Source of the DNA: Paramecium sonneborni
Taxonomy: Eukaryota > Ciliophora > Oligohymenophorea > Peniculida > Parameciidae
Direction: 5' to 3'
DNA: 64,000 nucleotides
NCBI GenBank assembly: GCA_905182985.1
Contig: CAJJDN010000074.1
Location: 176,104 to 240,103 of the forward strand
In this document: positions 37,129 through 49,792 of the stretch, piece after piece
How positions within the stretch are numbered: the stretch's first letter is position 1
Layout of the letters: every line of letters starts with the position of its first letter
Position numbers and translations under genes: made by a program
The notes under the pieces: generated by a model
Databases searched by the model: none
What the model was told of the DNA's origin: nothing
Seen by the model: the letters and a program-made list of their open reading frames with translations, nothing else

Positions 37129-38135
37129 TCAATCAGAGGACTCAGAAGGAAAAGAACTATCTTCTTAATTGTTGGATTTTTGGGAACTGTAATTGATTGA
37201 AGGATCAACTTTAACTTTTTTAGTTTTTCTATTAATAATAAAAATTAGATATGATACAATTTAGATTGAACATATTCTTACAATTTACGAATAACTTTAG
37301 GTGGTAATTGATCAATATCAAATTCTAGTTCTTCTGCTTCTTGATTTTAAACACTTTATTATACAATTTCCCAAACTCCTTTCAAATGTTCCTATGGTAA
37401 TTCACGTATATGTTATCCTAATTATCTTTTTTCTTCAAATGAAATATGAGTATCTTATTTTTTAGAAGATTGAGGTTCTTTAATTTTATTGGTATTTAGT
37501 TTATTATTGATTGGTATACTTCTATATAAATAGATATTAAGAAATACTTTGTAGATATTGGTGTTTATTTCTATTCATTTTAAATAGTTTTAAAAACATG
37601 ATAAAAGTGATTTTCTAATTAAGTGATTTGATCTTGCATTTATGTGGATGAAGCAGATTATGTAAGTTTTTGTAATGCAATTCTAATTTGATTCCATAGA
37701 TTCATCAAATTACCTTTTAATTTACAAGTAAGTAATACCCTCCTATTTGAAGGAAGCTTCAATTTTATCTATATTTAAATACGCAGAAGCATTAATCTCA
37801 CTAAATGCTGGATGGGATTTGAATTTTTATAAAAGTTATAATCCTTTTTTACAATTATCATCTTATGGATTCTTAATTTATTCTTTCTAAACAGGAATTA
37901 TTCTTTAAGATCTTTTACTTTTATCTTCAACAACTTCTTATTTGTTACTTTGAAAAGATGCATCATATTTATTAACTTTTTTAGGCTATTAAATTAATAA
38001 GGAGGGAAACATTACCACTCTTTATTCACGTGATTTTAAGAGATTAGATTACAAAAGAGAATATCCCTTTGGCATCTTATTTAGAATAAAGTCAACTTAA
38101 ATCTAATTAAGATTGAATTCTAATGAACTTGCCAT
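37129..38135 (-). CDS. BET-like protein: degenerate bromodomain plus NET domain
   Basis: 308 residues after three introns (37229-37257, 37522-37547, 37714-37738; 29, 26 and 25 nt). The middle region resembles a bromodomain (FKSHPAFSEINASAYLNI, then IEASFKQEGNLMNLWNQIRI), but where the acetyl-lysine-binding Asn is expected there is no Y-N motif. The C-terminal half is a clear NET domain: RQLGQHIRELPQEHLKGVWE, IVQQSVQ, ELEFDIDQLPPKVIRKLQEY, followed by a basic stretch KTKKVKV and an acidic Ser tail. NET domains of BET proteins recruit chromatin modifiers. Loss of acetyl-lysine reading is an inference from the missing Asn. Confidence 0.85.
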
Positions 38136-38259
38136 AAATTAGTTATTTATTATTTATTTCTTAATAAATTTAAATTAAATCAATCAATCATACTATCATA
38201 AAATTTATTATGACTATTCTCTAGTTATATTATTATAATAATTAATAATACTTAAACAA

Positions 38260-39814
38260 ATGGAAAAGTATAAAAGAATAAGGAAAATTGGAAAAGGTAA
38301 TTTTGGAGATGTTTGGTTAATAGAAGATAATAAGGGACGAGTATTTGTAAATTAATATTAAATAGTAATATGCTATGAAAAGAATAGATTTGATGTTTGA
38401 TACAGTAGATCCTTAAAATGAAGTTAGTATAATGAAAGTTCTTAAACATCCTAACATTATAAAGTTTTATGATTCTTTCGAACATAATGACAAATTGTGT
38501 ATTATAATGGAATATGCTAAAAATTGTATTTACTATTTAAATATTTTAAGCTGATCTCTCTATATATATTAAATCTAAATAGCCTGATATTCTAAACTAT
38601 TTTACTTAGTTATGTTTAGGAGTTTAATATTTACATTAACAAAAAATAGTACATAGAGATATTAAATTAAGAAATGTCTTCATTACTGATGATGGAATTG
38701 TATATATTTATACTATATTCTTTTAAAGATTAAATTAGGTGATTTTAGTATCTCTAAAAAATTGATTGATTTATCTACAAATACAACTTTAGGTATTTAA
38801 ATTTTGTAAATAAGGAACTCCATATTATTTATCTCCTGAAATCTGTTAATCTAAAAATTACAATTATAAAACAGATATTTGGAATTTGGGTTGTTTCTTA
38901 TATGAATTATGCACACAATAAAAACCATTTTAAGGAGAATCTCTACCTGCAATTCTCAATTCTATAATAAATGCTTAAACTCCTTTACTTAATGAAACAT
39001 TTCCCAAGTTTTATTAAGATATCCTTAATCTTACATTATAAAAAGATCCAGAACTTAGACCAGATATAGATTAAATATTAAATATTCCATAAATTAAAGA
39101 AGAATAACTTAAATTGTAAATGCTTTATAAAAGTAAAGGACTTTTAAATAAAAGAATATGTCCTATAGAATGTCCAGAATTTGATGATTAAAAAGAATTA
39201 AAATAAGATAAATAATCTATCAATTATGATATGTCAAAGATTTTTAAATAATCTATAACACCTTAATAAAGATAGACTTAATTAGGATTATAAAATATAT
39301 TTTCAGAATGTGTCTCTCCAAATAATAATTACTGTTAGATTTAGAAAAAGCCTTATAAAAAAATAATGACTATAAATACATAATTAGATGAAAAAGTGGA
39401 ATAGGAAATTACCTAAAAAAAACCTTCTTTTGCTAAATTGCTTTTCAATCCAAAAACACCTACTTCTCCAAATAGAAATATATTACTAGCAGATTTTTTG
39501 AAAAATAAATTAGGATAAGATATTTTTTAAAGAATGAAAGATTTGTTGGAAAACAGCAAAGATCCAATATCATTATTAGAAAATAGAGAAGAAATGATGT
39601 AAATTTTAGGAGAATAAAATTTAGATTGTATAAAAGTATAATAAAAATATATTTTTAGATTTTTAAAATATTGATTTGTAATAGTATTACTCCTCCTAGC
39701 AGTCATTTTAGAACAATGAGTGCATCTTATCAATTTATTACTTAAAGAATTAAAACAGTCAATAATCATGATGATAATAATGTTGCAACATCTGCATGGG
39801 ATGAATAATTTTGA
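38260..39814 (+). CDS. NEK-like protein kinase with DFS in place of DFG
   Basis: 476 residues after five introns (38341-38365, 38526-38550, 38700-38728, 38793-38814, 39636-39658; 22-29 nt). Kinase domain: glycine loop IGKGNFGDVW, QYAMKRI lysine, HPNIIKFYDSFE, catalytic HRDIKLRNVF, then KLGDFSISKKL where DFG is expected, GTPYYLSPEI and TDIWNLGCFLYELCT. The order and the GTPYYLSPE block fit the NEK family, which regulates cilia and basal bodies. The Gly to Ser change in DFG is unusual and may alter activity, though the metal-binding Asp is kept. The 200-residue tail is polar and Ser/Gln-rich. Confidence 0.88.
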
Positions 39815-40015
39815 TTATAATTAGCTTCTAATATATATAAAAGCAATTTTGGTATAAACTATTTCATGAATTATTATCATTATTATTTAATTTTTGTATA
39901 GCCTATATTTATTCGGTATTTTTCGATTCTAAAGTATTTATCATATGAGAATATTCTTAACTTAATGTAACTTAATTATGATTCTATTTTTAAGTTGTGG
40001 GCTCTAATGACGTAA

Positions 40016-40606
40016 TCAAAACTTGCTTTTATATTAATTAATAATTATTACATCATTCTCAATAAGACTTTCAACATGACCTTTGTAGAGACTTTTTTTC
40101 TTTCTATATCCAATTAATATTTATATTATAACTACTATTGTGCAAGTTAAATATTCCATTATACGAGAAATCTATTTTAATTTATACCAAGTTGCATCAT
40201 GTGGATCGATAATTGGTACTTTTCCATTCCCTAATTCTTCTATTTTAAAAACAATACCATTATTATCTAATAAAGCATGAGAAATTTAAGTTATGGCTGA
40301 ATATAGCAAAACTAAAATAGCTAAAATTAAAAGACTTGTTAAATAGTATAAATATTAACATTATTCGAGGAAATTAAACATTTCTACTTTTTGGTTTAAA
40401 TTAATATAGGTAACCTTAGATGGCAATCAAACAAATAAACACTCCTGACTATATCCATTACATTAAATTATTACACAACACATTATAAAGTAGTTTGTAA
40501 ATCTACTACTATCATCATCTAATTCTAAAATTATTGCTATTAATGTGCAGCATAATCCTAGAATTATTATCATTAAGGTAAGTATTGCCATTTTTATTAA
40601 ATTCAT
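40016..40606 (-). CDS. four-TM (tetraspan) membrane protein
   Basis: About 190 residues if an 18-nt intron (GTTTGATTG..TAAG, near 40415-40432) is removed; without it an in-frame TGA interrupts the frame. Hydrophobic spans: MAILTLMIIILGLCCTLIAI, then YFIMCCVIIQC, LYYLTSLLILAILVLLYSAI and RIMEYLTCTIVVIIQILIGY. A loop with NNGIVFKIEELGNGKVPI lies between spans 3 and 4, and the tail is basic (YRKKKSLYKGH). Family uncertain; topology resembles tetraspanins like the gene at 36058. The second span and the intron are the weakest parts. Confidence 0.6.
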
Positions 40607-41562
40607 TATTATAATCTGATAAATATTATACAATCACAATCATCATCAACACAATAAAATTAGATATCTTTTATTTATTCAAAAATATTCTTATACCTTT
40701 TTACATTGTTCCAAACTTTTTATTTATTTTTTTCATTATTAATTATTCATTTTATATCCAAATCTAATTAATCCTATTAGATTTTTTTTTATACTTTATA
40801 AACTTATCTAAAGCAACCATCAGTAACAAATTATGCAATTATTAATAACATTTATTATATAAAAAATACAAAACTTATACCTTTTTTTTATAATTCAAAA
40901 TAATTTTAATTATAAAAGAAGAAAATTAAAATTAATAGTATCTAAAATATATAAATCACATTCAATTACTATTCAAATTAGATAACTATTTTTATATTCT
41001 TATTTTTAACTATTTATTAACATACCCTATCAAAATTATAATTTTATAATTTACTCTGTTTTTGAATTAGTTTTTGATAGAAGAGACATAATTCACAAAG
41101 TAAGTTGTTTCTTATTTATTAAAAAAATAACAATATTATATTTTAGAACTAATATATTAAAAAAAATGAGATCATTTTTCTAATATTCTTAATATATTTA
41201 ATGAAGAACATATAACATATAAGATTGTTATATATCAAACTTTTTATTTCTTTTATTTGGTTTTATTTCGATTAGTTTATCAATAAAATAATGTTGTTAT
41301 TAGAAATATATATTATTTATGAAATATAATTAGTTAGAAATTATTAAATTTATGAATAAATACTAGATTTAGAGTTTAGACAACTAGTTTTTGATTAGAA
41401 ATTTGTAGAATTAAGAACTATAATGTTTGAAAGAAATGAATTTAAGATAGTCTTTAGGAGATTTATAAAAAGAGTAATAGATAAATTTAAGTGGTTATCA
41501 TAAATATTCATTAAAAAAATCCCACAGAATCCTTTGTTCATATAAATAATTATTCAAATATA
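40607..41562. other. divergent intergenic region, no gene seen
   Basis: About 955 bp between a minus-strand start and the USP7-like start. It is unusually long for this gene-dense region. No frame, tRNA or other RNA recognised on either strand. Confidence 0.45.
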
Positions 41563-44500
41563 ATGATTGTTGACGAAGCCATTATATTAATTGAAGAAAT
41601 TGAATAACCTATGATTTAAGAAGCATTTTTATCATAAGAATATGAAATGCCTGGGAATAAATCAAGTAGAATGGTGATATTTCCTCCACATTTTTATTTT
41701 GGACTTGAAGATAAAAGAAATGCATTAAATTATATTGCTCATGCTAAGGATGGAATTGAGTTTAATATATAAATAGGATTTGAAATAAAGGATGAAAAAG
41801 CTTCAATTCTCGTGATCTGCAATTCATTGAATGCAAATCTTGACTAATCGTAATTTTTAATAGTATAAAATAGGAAAATTTATAAATTATCTAGTACAAT
41901 ATTTTTTAAAAAAACAAAAAAATAAAAAGATGTAAAATTGGAAACAAAGGAGATTATATTAAGAATACCTTTAACATAGAAATAAAAAGATGTTTAATTA
42001 TGTTTGATGAATGAAATTTTAATAGAAGTAGCACCAAAATACAATAGTCGTGATGAAGTAGGTTTTACTGGAATTATTAATAATGCTGCTACATGTTATA
42101 TGAATAGTGTATTTTAAATTTTGTTTAATTTGGGAATAGTTTAAAAGCTAGTTTATTCAATAGAATCTGATTAACATAATTAATTTCCATGCACTGTATT
42201 AATTTATTAATATTTAGTTATAATCCTTATTTTATAATCTTAAACATAGTAAGATAGCTATATCAACTTAAGAGATCATCAAATCATTTAAATGGGATGT
42301 TGATTAATAAGCAATTTAATAGGATGTTTAAGAATTTATAATGGAATTATTGAAAGCATTAGGAACAAAAGCTCCATAAATTGAAAATGAAATTAACTTT
42401 TTCTTTTAGGGTATTCTAGAAAATCATATAAAAAATGAATATTTTGATAATAAAAATTAAGAATAGTTTATGGATATTCAACTTAATATTACTAATTCTT
42501 TAAAAGAATCACTTGATTTATTTGTTGAATATGAACCATTAGATTCTTATATTCATGAAGAATTAGGCAGTTAAGAAGCAATAAAGTTTCATAAATTTAA
42601 AAAACTACCTCCTATTTTACTTATAAATTTAAAGAGATATTAATTTGATGGATAAGGATTTACTAAAAATCATGATAGTTTTTAATATGATAATTTAATT
42701 AATTTTAAAAATTATTTAATAGATGAATAAGATAAATTTTATGAATTGTATGCTGTATTAGTTCATAGAGGAGAAGCTATAAATCATGGTCATTATTATT
42801 GTTATATAAAACCATTTTTTAAATCTTTATAATGGTTTAAATTCGATGATAAGTTTGTTACTAGAGCAACATAAAAGGAGGTATTCTAAAATAATTTTGG
42901 TGGTTAATATTAATTACCAGAATATAATGATGATTTAGGTGAAGTTATTGTAGAAAATAAAAATAATCCAGAAACAGCTTATATGTTAGTTTACTTAGAA
43001 AGTAACAATCCAAATTTATTATCTTTTCCAGAAAATTATCCTGAATGGATTTTGAAGTAGGAATAAAAGATTAATGATTTGTAATTTGAATAAAAGAATT
43101 ATATTTCAACATATTTATTCTCTATTAATCATTTAAATATAAATTATAATTCCTAAATTAAATTAGGAATTATATTTCATAGATAGGCATCAAACTAATC
43201 AATCGAGTTGAATGCAATTGAAGCCTTTTTTGATTAATATACAACTCCTTTAATTATACCTAAAATTATTACAGTTTAACAAATCATAGATTAATTATGT
43301 GAAAAAATAAATATAAATAAGAATAATGCTCATTTGTTAATTTATAGAATTACACAACTTAAACCAAATTTAGAATCTGTAATTTTAATGTAACCATAAA
43401 AATTATTAACTTTTTATTTAGCAAATAAATATTATCAAATGGCTTTGATGCTTATTTCAACAAATCCAGAAGATTAATAATTAATAAATAACTATTTAAG
43501 TTTAGATAAAATTAAACTAGAATAGAATATTTGTAAAAGTATTAAAGAATAAAAAATAATTGAAAATAAAATAATTATATTTATGAAAACCGTAAATAAT
43601 TTGGTAGTTTTATTTTAATAAGTTCTAATTTTAAATAAAGATGAAAATATAGAGGATCATATAAATAATTTATTCAATCAAGATCTTAAAGTTAATATTT
43701 TATACTAAAATGATAGTATGTAAATTAAATAGTCTTCTAAATTTAAAAATACGGAATATTATTAAGCCTATTTAGATTATGACTTTAAATTTTGGTCTAA
43801 GATTTTTGAAATAGAGAATATGAAAGAAGTTTTAATTCGAGTTGTAAATGAAAATCATTATATTTCCTAATTATTTAATAAGGAAGATTCTACTTAAAAA
43901 CTTTTAGAATATTTAGCTTAATTAGAGGATTGCCATCCTGATAATATATAAATTAAATATAAAGATAAAAAAGGTAATTATTAAATCTTACAATAATAAT
44001 AAATAAAAATAGATGAAATTACTTAATATGATAACAATATAACTTATAAATAGACAGTTATTCCTGTAGGAGCCATGAAAGAATAAATTAGTTTTTAAGT
44101 TGGAAATTAAACATACATAATTTAAAAGAGTATGAATTTTATGGAATTTATGGAATAAGAAAATCTAAAAGAAACTCTTCCTTTATTAATATCTAAAAAA
44201 GATTAAAAAGCTGCTTGGGTTTTACTTGATCATAATGCCAAAATTTCTAAGACTATTTCTAAATATAATATTAGATTTATGAAACCATTAATTTTAGGTA
44301 ATGATATTTATGTGATTTGCTTTTTATAAAGTGTAGAAATTATTTTATTATGTAATCCTTTACTACTTAATATATCCAAAACATGTACAATAGCTGAAAT
44401 TACAAATTTTATCATTGAGAATTTAAGTTAGAATCCAATTACATATAAAACATAATAAATATTAATTACTTAAGATGCCATTTATAGTACTGAAGATTAG

Positions 44501-44686
44501 AAAACATAGACATTTGATTTGTAATTAAGAATTAAAATAAATAATGAAGAAGTTTCATAAAATATTTCTGTTTAAGTAGGCTCTTTAATTTCTGAAGAAA
44601 AATAGATTACACTTATAATAACATTTTTAACCATTAGAGATACTAAGAATGATAAACTTAGATAAAAAGGAGTTTAAATTCTTTGA
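41563..44686 (+). CDS. ubiquitin-specific protease, USP7-like
   Basis: 1,033 residues; one 22-nt intron (42196-42217) whose removal restores LQSLFYNLKHSKIAISTQEI, a block strongly like USP7. An N-terminal region (FPPHFYFGLEDKRNALNY to LMNEILIEVAP, about residues 38-165) may be a MATH-like domain. The Cys box is AATCYMNSVFQILFN near residue 177, the QQDVQEF motif follows, and the His box is INHGHYYCYIKPF near residue 400. The C-terminal 600 residues carry ubiquitin-like repeats in USP7. USP7 removes ubiquitin from many regulatory proteins. Cys and His of the triad are visible; the Asn/Asp after the His box fits WFKFDD. Confidence 0.9.
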
Positions 44687-44760
44687 ATAAAATTATATTA
44701 AGTTTTAGAAATATATCTTATCAACATTTTTTTAATAATATTAATAATAATTTGAAATTC

Positions 44761-45741
44761 TCAAATTTTAATGATTAATCCAGGTATTGGAGATTAGGTA
44801 AATATTTATTAAGAAACCACTTCTTAATTTATAAGATCCATTTGCTTATCTAAAAATTTTAAGTATTATTAATTTTCTCCTTATTTTCCAGCATACAAAT
44901 ATGTTGATAAACCCTCATTTGTAAGCGGTTACACATTTATTGTATAAGTCATTCCTTTCTTAAGAAAAATAATTTAATTAAATAGAATTTCATAACCCTA
45001 ATCAATTTTATTTAATTTTTTATGATCTAATTCAATTTCCTCTTAGTGATAATATGTTGATAGGTCAAGACCTTCATGAATAGAAAATTATAAATTATGT
45101 TTATTCGTTTAACAATCTAACAATTTTCCATCTGCATCAATTCCTGAAAATAATTATGCCATAATTATTCCCTTTAAATCAAAACCGGATTTACATAAAA
45201 AAGTTTCAGCAAATCCAGTGTTCTTTTTAAATGTATAAGTTTTAAATTTTTGACCATTTTTTAACAAAGTCTAATGTTTCCAAATAATTTTTTCTTGATT
45301 TTAATTGTTTACCAATTCTTAAGCATTTTGTTTTTTATTTGATTTAAGCATTCTCTTAGCTATTTCAATATTTCCATGTATAAATAATTAAATCTCCTTA
45401 AATTTATTTATTAAAGGTTTGAATTATAATATTTTGAAATGATCATTGTTAATATAGTACAGCTTATTCTATTTTGTATTAAGAATATTTTATGAATGTT
45501 TTAAAAAATTATTAAATTGATGCTCAAATGATATTTAATTATTATTATGATACAAATATTCATAGTCCTATAAATTGTAAATATCTTTTATTTTATAACA
45601 CTCTTGAATCTTTATATTGATTAATCTCAAAAATTCATCTAGCTCCTTATTAATATCAATTTTTAGTTTTTAAATTGTTTCTAATAAGATTTTTGATTGA
45701 TTTATGTCATCAACATCTAATTTAAAATCAAAATAGTTCAT
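44761..45741 (-). CDS. unknown family, tandem copy 1 (helical N-terminus, beta-rich C-terminus)
   Basis: Not firmly recognised. Intronless, 326 residues. Residues 1-150 are helical (MNYFDFKLDVDDINQSKILL). The second half is a beta-rich unit beginning IIWKHQTLLKNGQKFKTYTF, with NTGFAETFLCKSGFDLKGII, FSIHEGLDLSTYYHQEEIEL and FLKKGMTYTINVQPLT, ending IPGLIIKI. The neighbour at 45840-46850 has the same layout. The second half loosely recalls PHR-type beta-sandwich domains of E3 ligases such as PAM/Highwire, but no motif is decisive. Confidence 0.7.
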
Positions 45742-45839
45742 GCTCTAATTTTGAAGATAATTAATTCTTTAATAATTCAATATTAAATAAGTATGGAATT
45801 TCCAAATTTTAATATAATAACAATATATTATATAATATA

Positions 45840-46850
45840 TCAATTAATGTTTATTACTAAACCAGGAATGCAAGATTAAGTTAGACTTTATTTGACTTAA
45901 ACAGATTAATGTATGTTTTCAGTTTCTTTATTTAGAAATTTTATTTCTCCTGAACTGACACTTTTGCCAGCAAACATAAATAAATTAAAATTTTCATCTG
46001 TTTAGGATATTAAGGATAGTGTATAGGTCATTCCTTTTTTCAAATAAACTTCTTAATCTAATTCAATAAAATAGCAATCATTAATAATTTTTAATTTAGA
46101 ATGTTTAATTTTTATAATTTGATCATAGACTGATATACTTAAATCTAATCCTTCATGTACTTTAAATAAAAATACAGCTTCTTTATTTTAATCAATTATA
46201 TTTTAATCAAATTGATTTAATCCTTAAAATAGTTAAGTTAATAGGAATCCAGATAAAATAACATTTTAAATAGTTAATATATTTTCAGCTACTCCACAAT
46301 TTTTAGTAAAATTGAAGGCTACTTTTCTATCATTTGATTTAGCAAATGTTTTATGTTTCCAAATTTAGTGGCTTGCATTTTATTAACCTAAATTTACATT
46401 TTTTTTTTAATCCTTTTTATTTTGATCTACTAAGTTGATTATATTTTTTATCATAAAATAGGTTGATTATTATAATTCAATCATTAATCTTATAGCTTAT
46501 TAAAAATTTAACAAATTTAACTATTCAAAATTATTATGAATTATAAAATTATCTTTACAATTTGTAAAACTTGGGATTAATCTAAATAATTCAAATGATT
46601 TTTATTCAAAATTTCTATCATTTGATTCTGTAAAAATATTTTCCATTTGGTTTAATTGTTTTAAAAGTTAATTTTCTTATAATAGTTCAATTTTTTAATA
46701 TATCATTTTTTCTAATTCATTCAATTACTAATTAAATTAAACTTTTATATTATTAATCAATAATATAAGCTTGTCGAATTATAATTGATCATTTGTAAAG
46801 AGTTTTTGTGCAAAGTACTTCATAAACTCTATATTTAAAATTATTTACAT
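45840..46850 (-). CDS. unknown family, tandem copy 2 (helical N-terminus, beta-rich C-terminus)
   Basis: Intronless, 336 residues, same strand and architecture as 44761-45741, with 98 bp between them. Shared blocks: QIWKHKTFAKSNDRKVAFNF, NCGVAENILTIQNVILSGFL, FKVHEGLDLSISVYDQ, LKKGMTYTLSLISQTDENF and the ending CIPGLVININ. The N-terminal 170 residues form a Gln/Glu/Leu-rich coiled coil. The pair clearly arose by tandem duplication and has diverged strongly; only the C-terminal half is well conserved, suggesting that it is the functional part. Confidence 0.7.
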
Positions 46851-47252
46851 GAAAATTTATAAAAGAAATTAATTTTTAAATTATTTTCTGTTTAAATACG
46901 AGGATAATCTAAATTAAAATTTTAATATATAAAATATGAAATCTAATGTTTTTGAATTGTTTTCCTTATGTTTTACTTATTTTATTTCAAAAAAACTTTG
47001 ATTTAATTTAATTCAATAATTCTAATATAGTATTACATATTAATGATTTGAATAAATAGATATTCGAATAAAGATTGATTAAGTTGACAATAAGATAATT
47101 AAAAAATGTTAATAATTGAAGAGATAAAATTTAATAATGGTAACACAAAAAATAATTCATTGAATAATAAAAATAATTACAATTTCAATACAAAAGAATT
47201 TGAAAAAGATAATAATTAAAAAATGAATATGAATTAAGGAAAACACATTATT
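46851..47252. other. intergenic stretch, no gene seen
   Basis: About 400 bp, A-rich on the plus strand, between a minus-strand start and the stop of the next minus-strand gene. No gene recognised. Confidence 0.45.
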
Positions 47253-48487
47253 TCAATCAATTTTAACTTTCTTACTAGCTTCTTCTTAGGGTAATTGATC
47301 TGCTTCTTAAACTTAATCTTAATTTTATATATTTGTATTATTTATTTATGTTACTTAATTTTATGGTTATTATTAAACTACTTCAAGTCTTCTTCTAGCA
47401 TTACCAAAGTTTCCTAATTGAATTATTTATCTCTCCTCTTAAATTGGTTATTAAGTAAATTATTATTACTAAACTTATTGTTATTATATAATTTATGCTT
47501 TGTTTAACATTTCTTCTCTTGCTTTTTTCCATTCTTCAGTTTGAATTTCTTTCTATGCTATATTAGTATCTTCAATTTTATCATAAAGCATTGATAATAC
47601 TTATTTTAATTCTTTTATTTCATCATTATCTAAAAATGATAATTTTAAATGTTCTCTATCATATGTGTCTTAATGAATAATCTTTAATAAGTTTAATAAT
47701 TACTTATTTAAATTCTTAATTCTATAATTTACATAAATGATTTTCTAATATTTATAAAGCTTTTAAATAAAATGTAAGTGCTTCTTCTTCCTTACCTTCT
47801 TTATAATTATATAATGTAACATTTCCTAAGAAAAAATATGTTTCAGCAATATCTCTAGATATTTCTGGATTTTCACATTATAATCTTAATTATAAAGATT
47901 TCTAAAAGTTTTCTTAAGCATCATCAAATTTATCTCTATATTAATCAAGTTCTGCTAGTTTAATATAAACTTTAGCAAGATTTCTCATATATTTAAATTC
48001 TTAAACACCCCTATCTTTTTAATTTTATATCTCTTTTTCAAGAATAACTCTAGCAACTTCTAAATTTTCCCATGCAATATGAAAATCATCTAAATCTTCA
48101 ATATTTTAATTAACTTTATTTTCTTATACTTTATGTTCTTCTTCAATATTTCCATCTTCAATTTATTCTCCTTCATTATCACTTTAAGTATCTTCAGAAT
48201 CTTAAACTCCAAGTACATTATTTTCAGCTTCTCTTGTTCTTTATCCAAAAACTTCTTAATGTTCACTAACTTTTAAAACAATAATAGTTCCATACATAAA
48301 ATAATACTAATTAAATAATTAAATATACTTCTGCCATTTCTACTGCTAATTCATCTTTATAATAATTTAATGCTTATTGCATAACACCTTACATCATTAA
48401 TTCAGCTTCATTATGTTTACCTTCATTAAACAGTTCTTTAGCTTTTCTAGCTTATTGATTAATCGTTTCAATGTCAATTTAATCCAT
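47253..48487 (-). CDS. NASP/Sim3-like histone chaperone with SHNi-TPR repeats
   Basis: 396 residues after two introns (47682-47703 and 48307-48328, 22 nt each). N-terminal TPR helix QQARKAKELFNEGKHNEAEL, then FMYGTIIVLKVSE, an acidic insert (DSEDTQSDNEGEQIEDGNIE) and the SHNi-TPR signature DDFHIAWENLEVARVILEK. Further TPR helices follow (RNLAKVYIKLAELDQYRDKF, ISRDIAETYFFLGNVTLYNY), then a Gln-rich tail with a terminal basic KKVKID. TPRs broken by an acidic loop are characteristic of NASP, which binds histone H3 before nuclear import and deposition. Note Spt16 and two NET proteins elsewhere in the window. Confidence 0.85.
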
Positions 48488-48635
48488 GATTCTATTTTGG
48501 CGCTTTTTAAATTAATTATTAAAATATAGTGTATTAAAATAATAGTTCAAAATTTATATATATAAATAAATTTATTAAAATAATATATATAATATCCATA
48601 TATATATTATATATAGTTTAAAAAAATAAATAAAG

Positions 48636-49792
48636 TCAATTAAATGTTAATTTAAAAAAGTCATGTTCTAATGCTTATTTTGGAGTAAGTCTTTTAAATG
48701 GTTCTATAACAATTAAATTTTAGATAAGGTTTAATAATTCTTATTAGTTTTATGGAATTAATGCTTAAAAGACTTTGATTAAATTAAGTTCTTGAACCAT
48801 AAATTAATCATCTGGCCATTTTAAGAATGAATCATTCAATTAATATTCATTAAAATATTCTCTAGCTTCATTTCTACATTATTAAATCATTTCAATAGGA
48901 ATAGGTCCACAATGTTTTTCAATCATAGCTAAATGATAAAAATCATTTCCTTTTGGTTTAAATAATTATTATCCTATTATTTTATTATATATTATAATAA
49001 AAACCTGTAAATAATTCTACAGCAATACATCCCATACACCACATATCACTTAAATGAGTCCATCTATTTCTAAGTATTACTTCAGGTGCTCTATATTATC
49101 TTGTATTTATTAATTAAGAATGACAATCTGTTTAAAATACTGCTCCTCCAAGATCTATAATTTTAACATGATAATGTCCTTCTTTTTTACTATTATTTTA
49201 TATATATTTAATAATAGTTACCCTTTTTATTATTTATCTATTAAAAGTATATTTTCAGGTTTTAAATCTGTATGTGTATATCCACTAGTATGCATAAAAT
49301 CTAAACCTTATAAACAATCATATAATATTTCTTAAACTGCTTTCAATTCAAATCCTCCGAAATATTTTCCTCGCATAAAATCGTACAAAGATAATCCAAG
49401 CTAAAAATTACTATACCATTTCATACATCTTCAAAAACTATACAATAATTATCCTTATGACTAAATGCTTCATATGCTCTTACTATTTTCTCATTTCCTG
49501 GATGATATTGATTTTATTAATGTATAGTTCTCAATATTCCATACTCTATTTTTGCACTCTATATATGTCTCTTCACTGATTTTATTATCTTTATTGCTTT
49601 AAAATCGTTCTCTCCTCCATCAAATACTCTAACTACTCTTCCAAATGTCCCATCCGATATAGCCTACACAAATAAATATCTTTAATTGAAAATCTCATCT
49701 TTTTATAACTTGTAGTGCTTTTCCTTTTTTGTCTCCTCTTTCTCTCTTTATTTTTTATTCTTCTCTCTCTCTCTAGACCTGCTCAACTCCAT
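48636..49792 (-). CDS. LAMMER (CLK) dual-specificity protein kinase
   Basis: 345 residues after four introns (48974-49004, 49190-49221, 49401-49426, 49680-49709; 31, 32, 26 and 30 nt). A basic, RE/K-rich N-terminus (MELSRSREREKNKKQREKEE) leads to SDGTFGRVVRVFD, FKAIKIIKSVK, catalytic HTDLKPENILL, then KIIDLGGAVFQ where most kinases have DFG, and NTRQYRAPEVILR. The family motif EHLAMMERILGP appears here as FYHLAMIEKHCGPIP. Ends RLTPKQALEHDFFKLTF. CLK kinases phosphorylate SR splicing factors in the nucleus. The short N-terminus and DLG variant are noteworthy. Confidence 0.92.
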
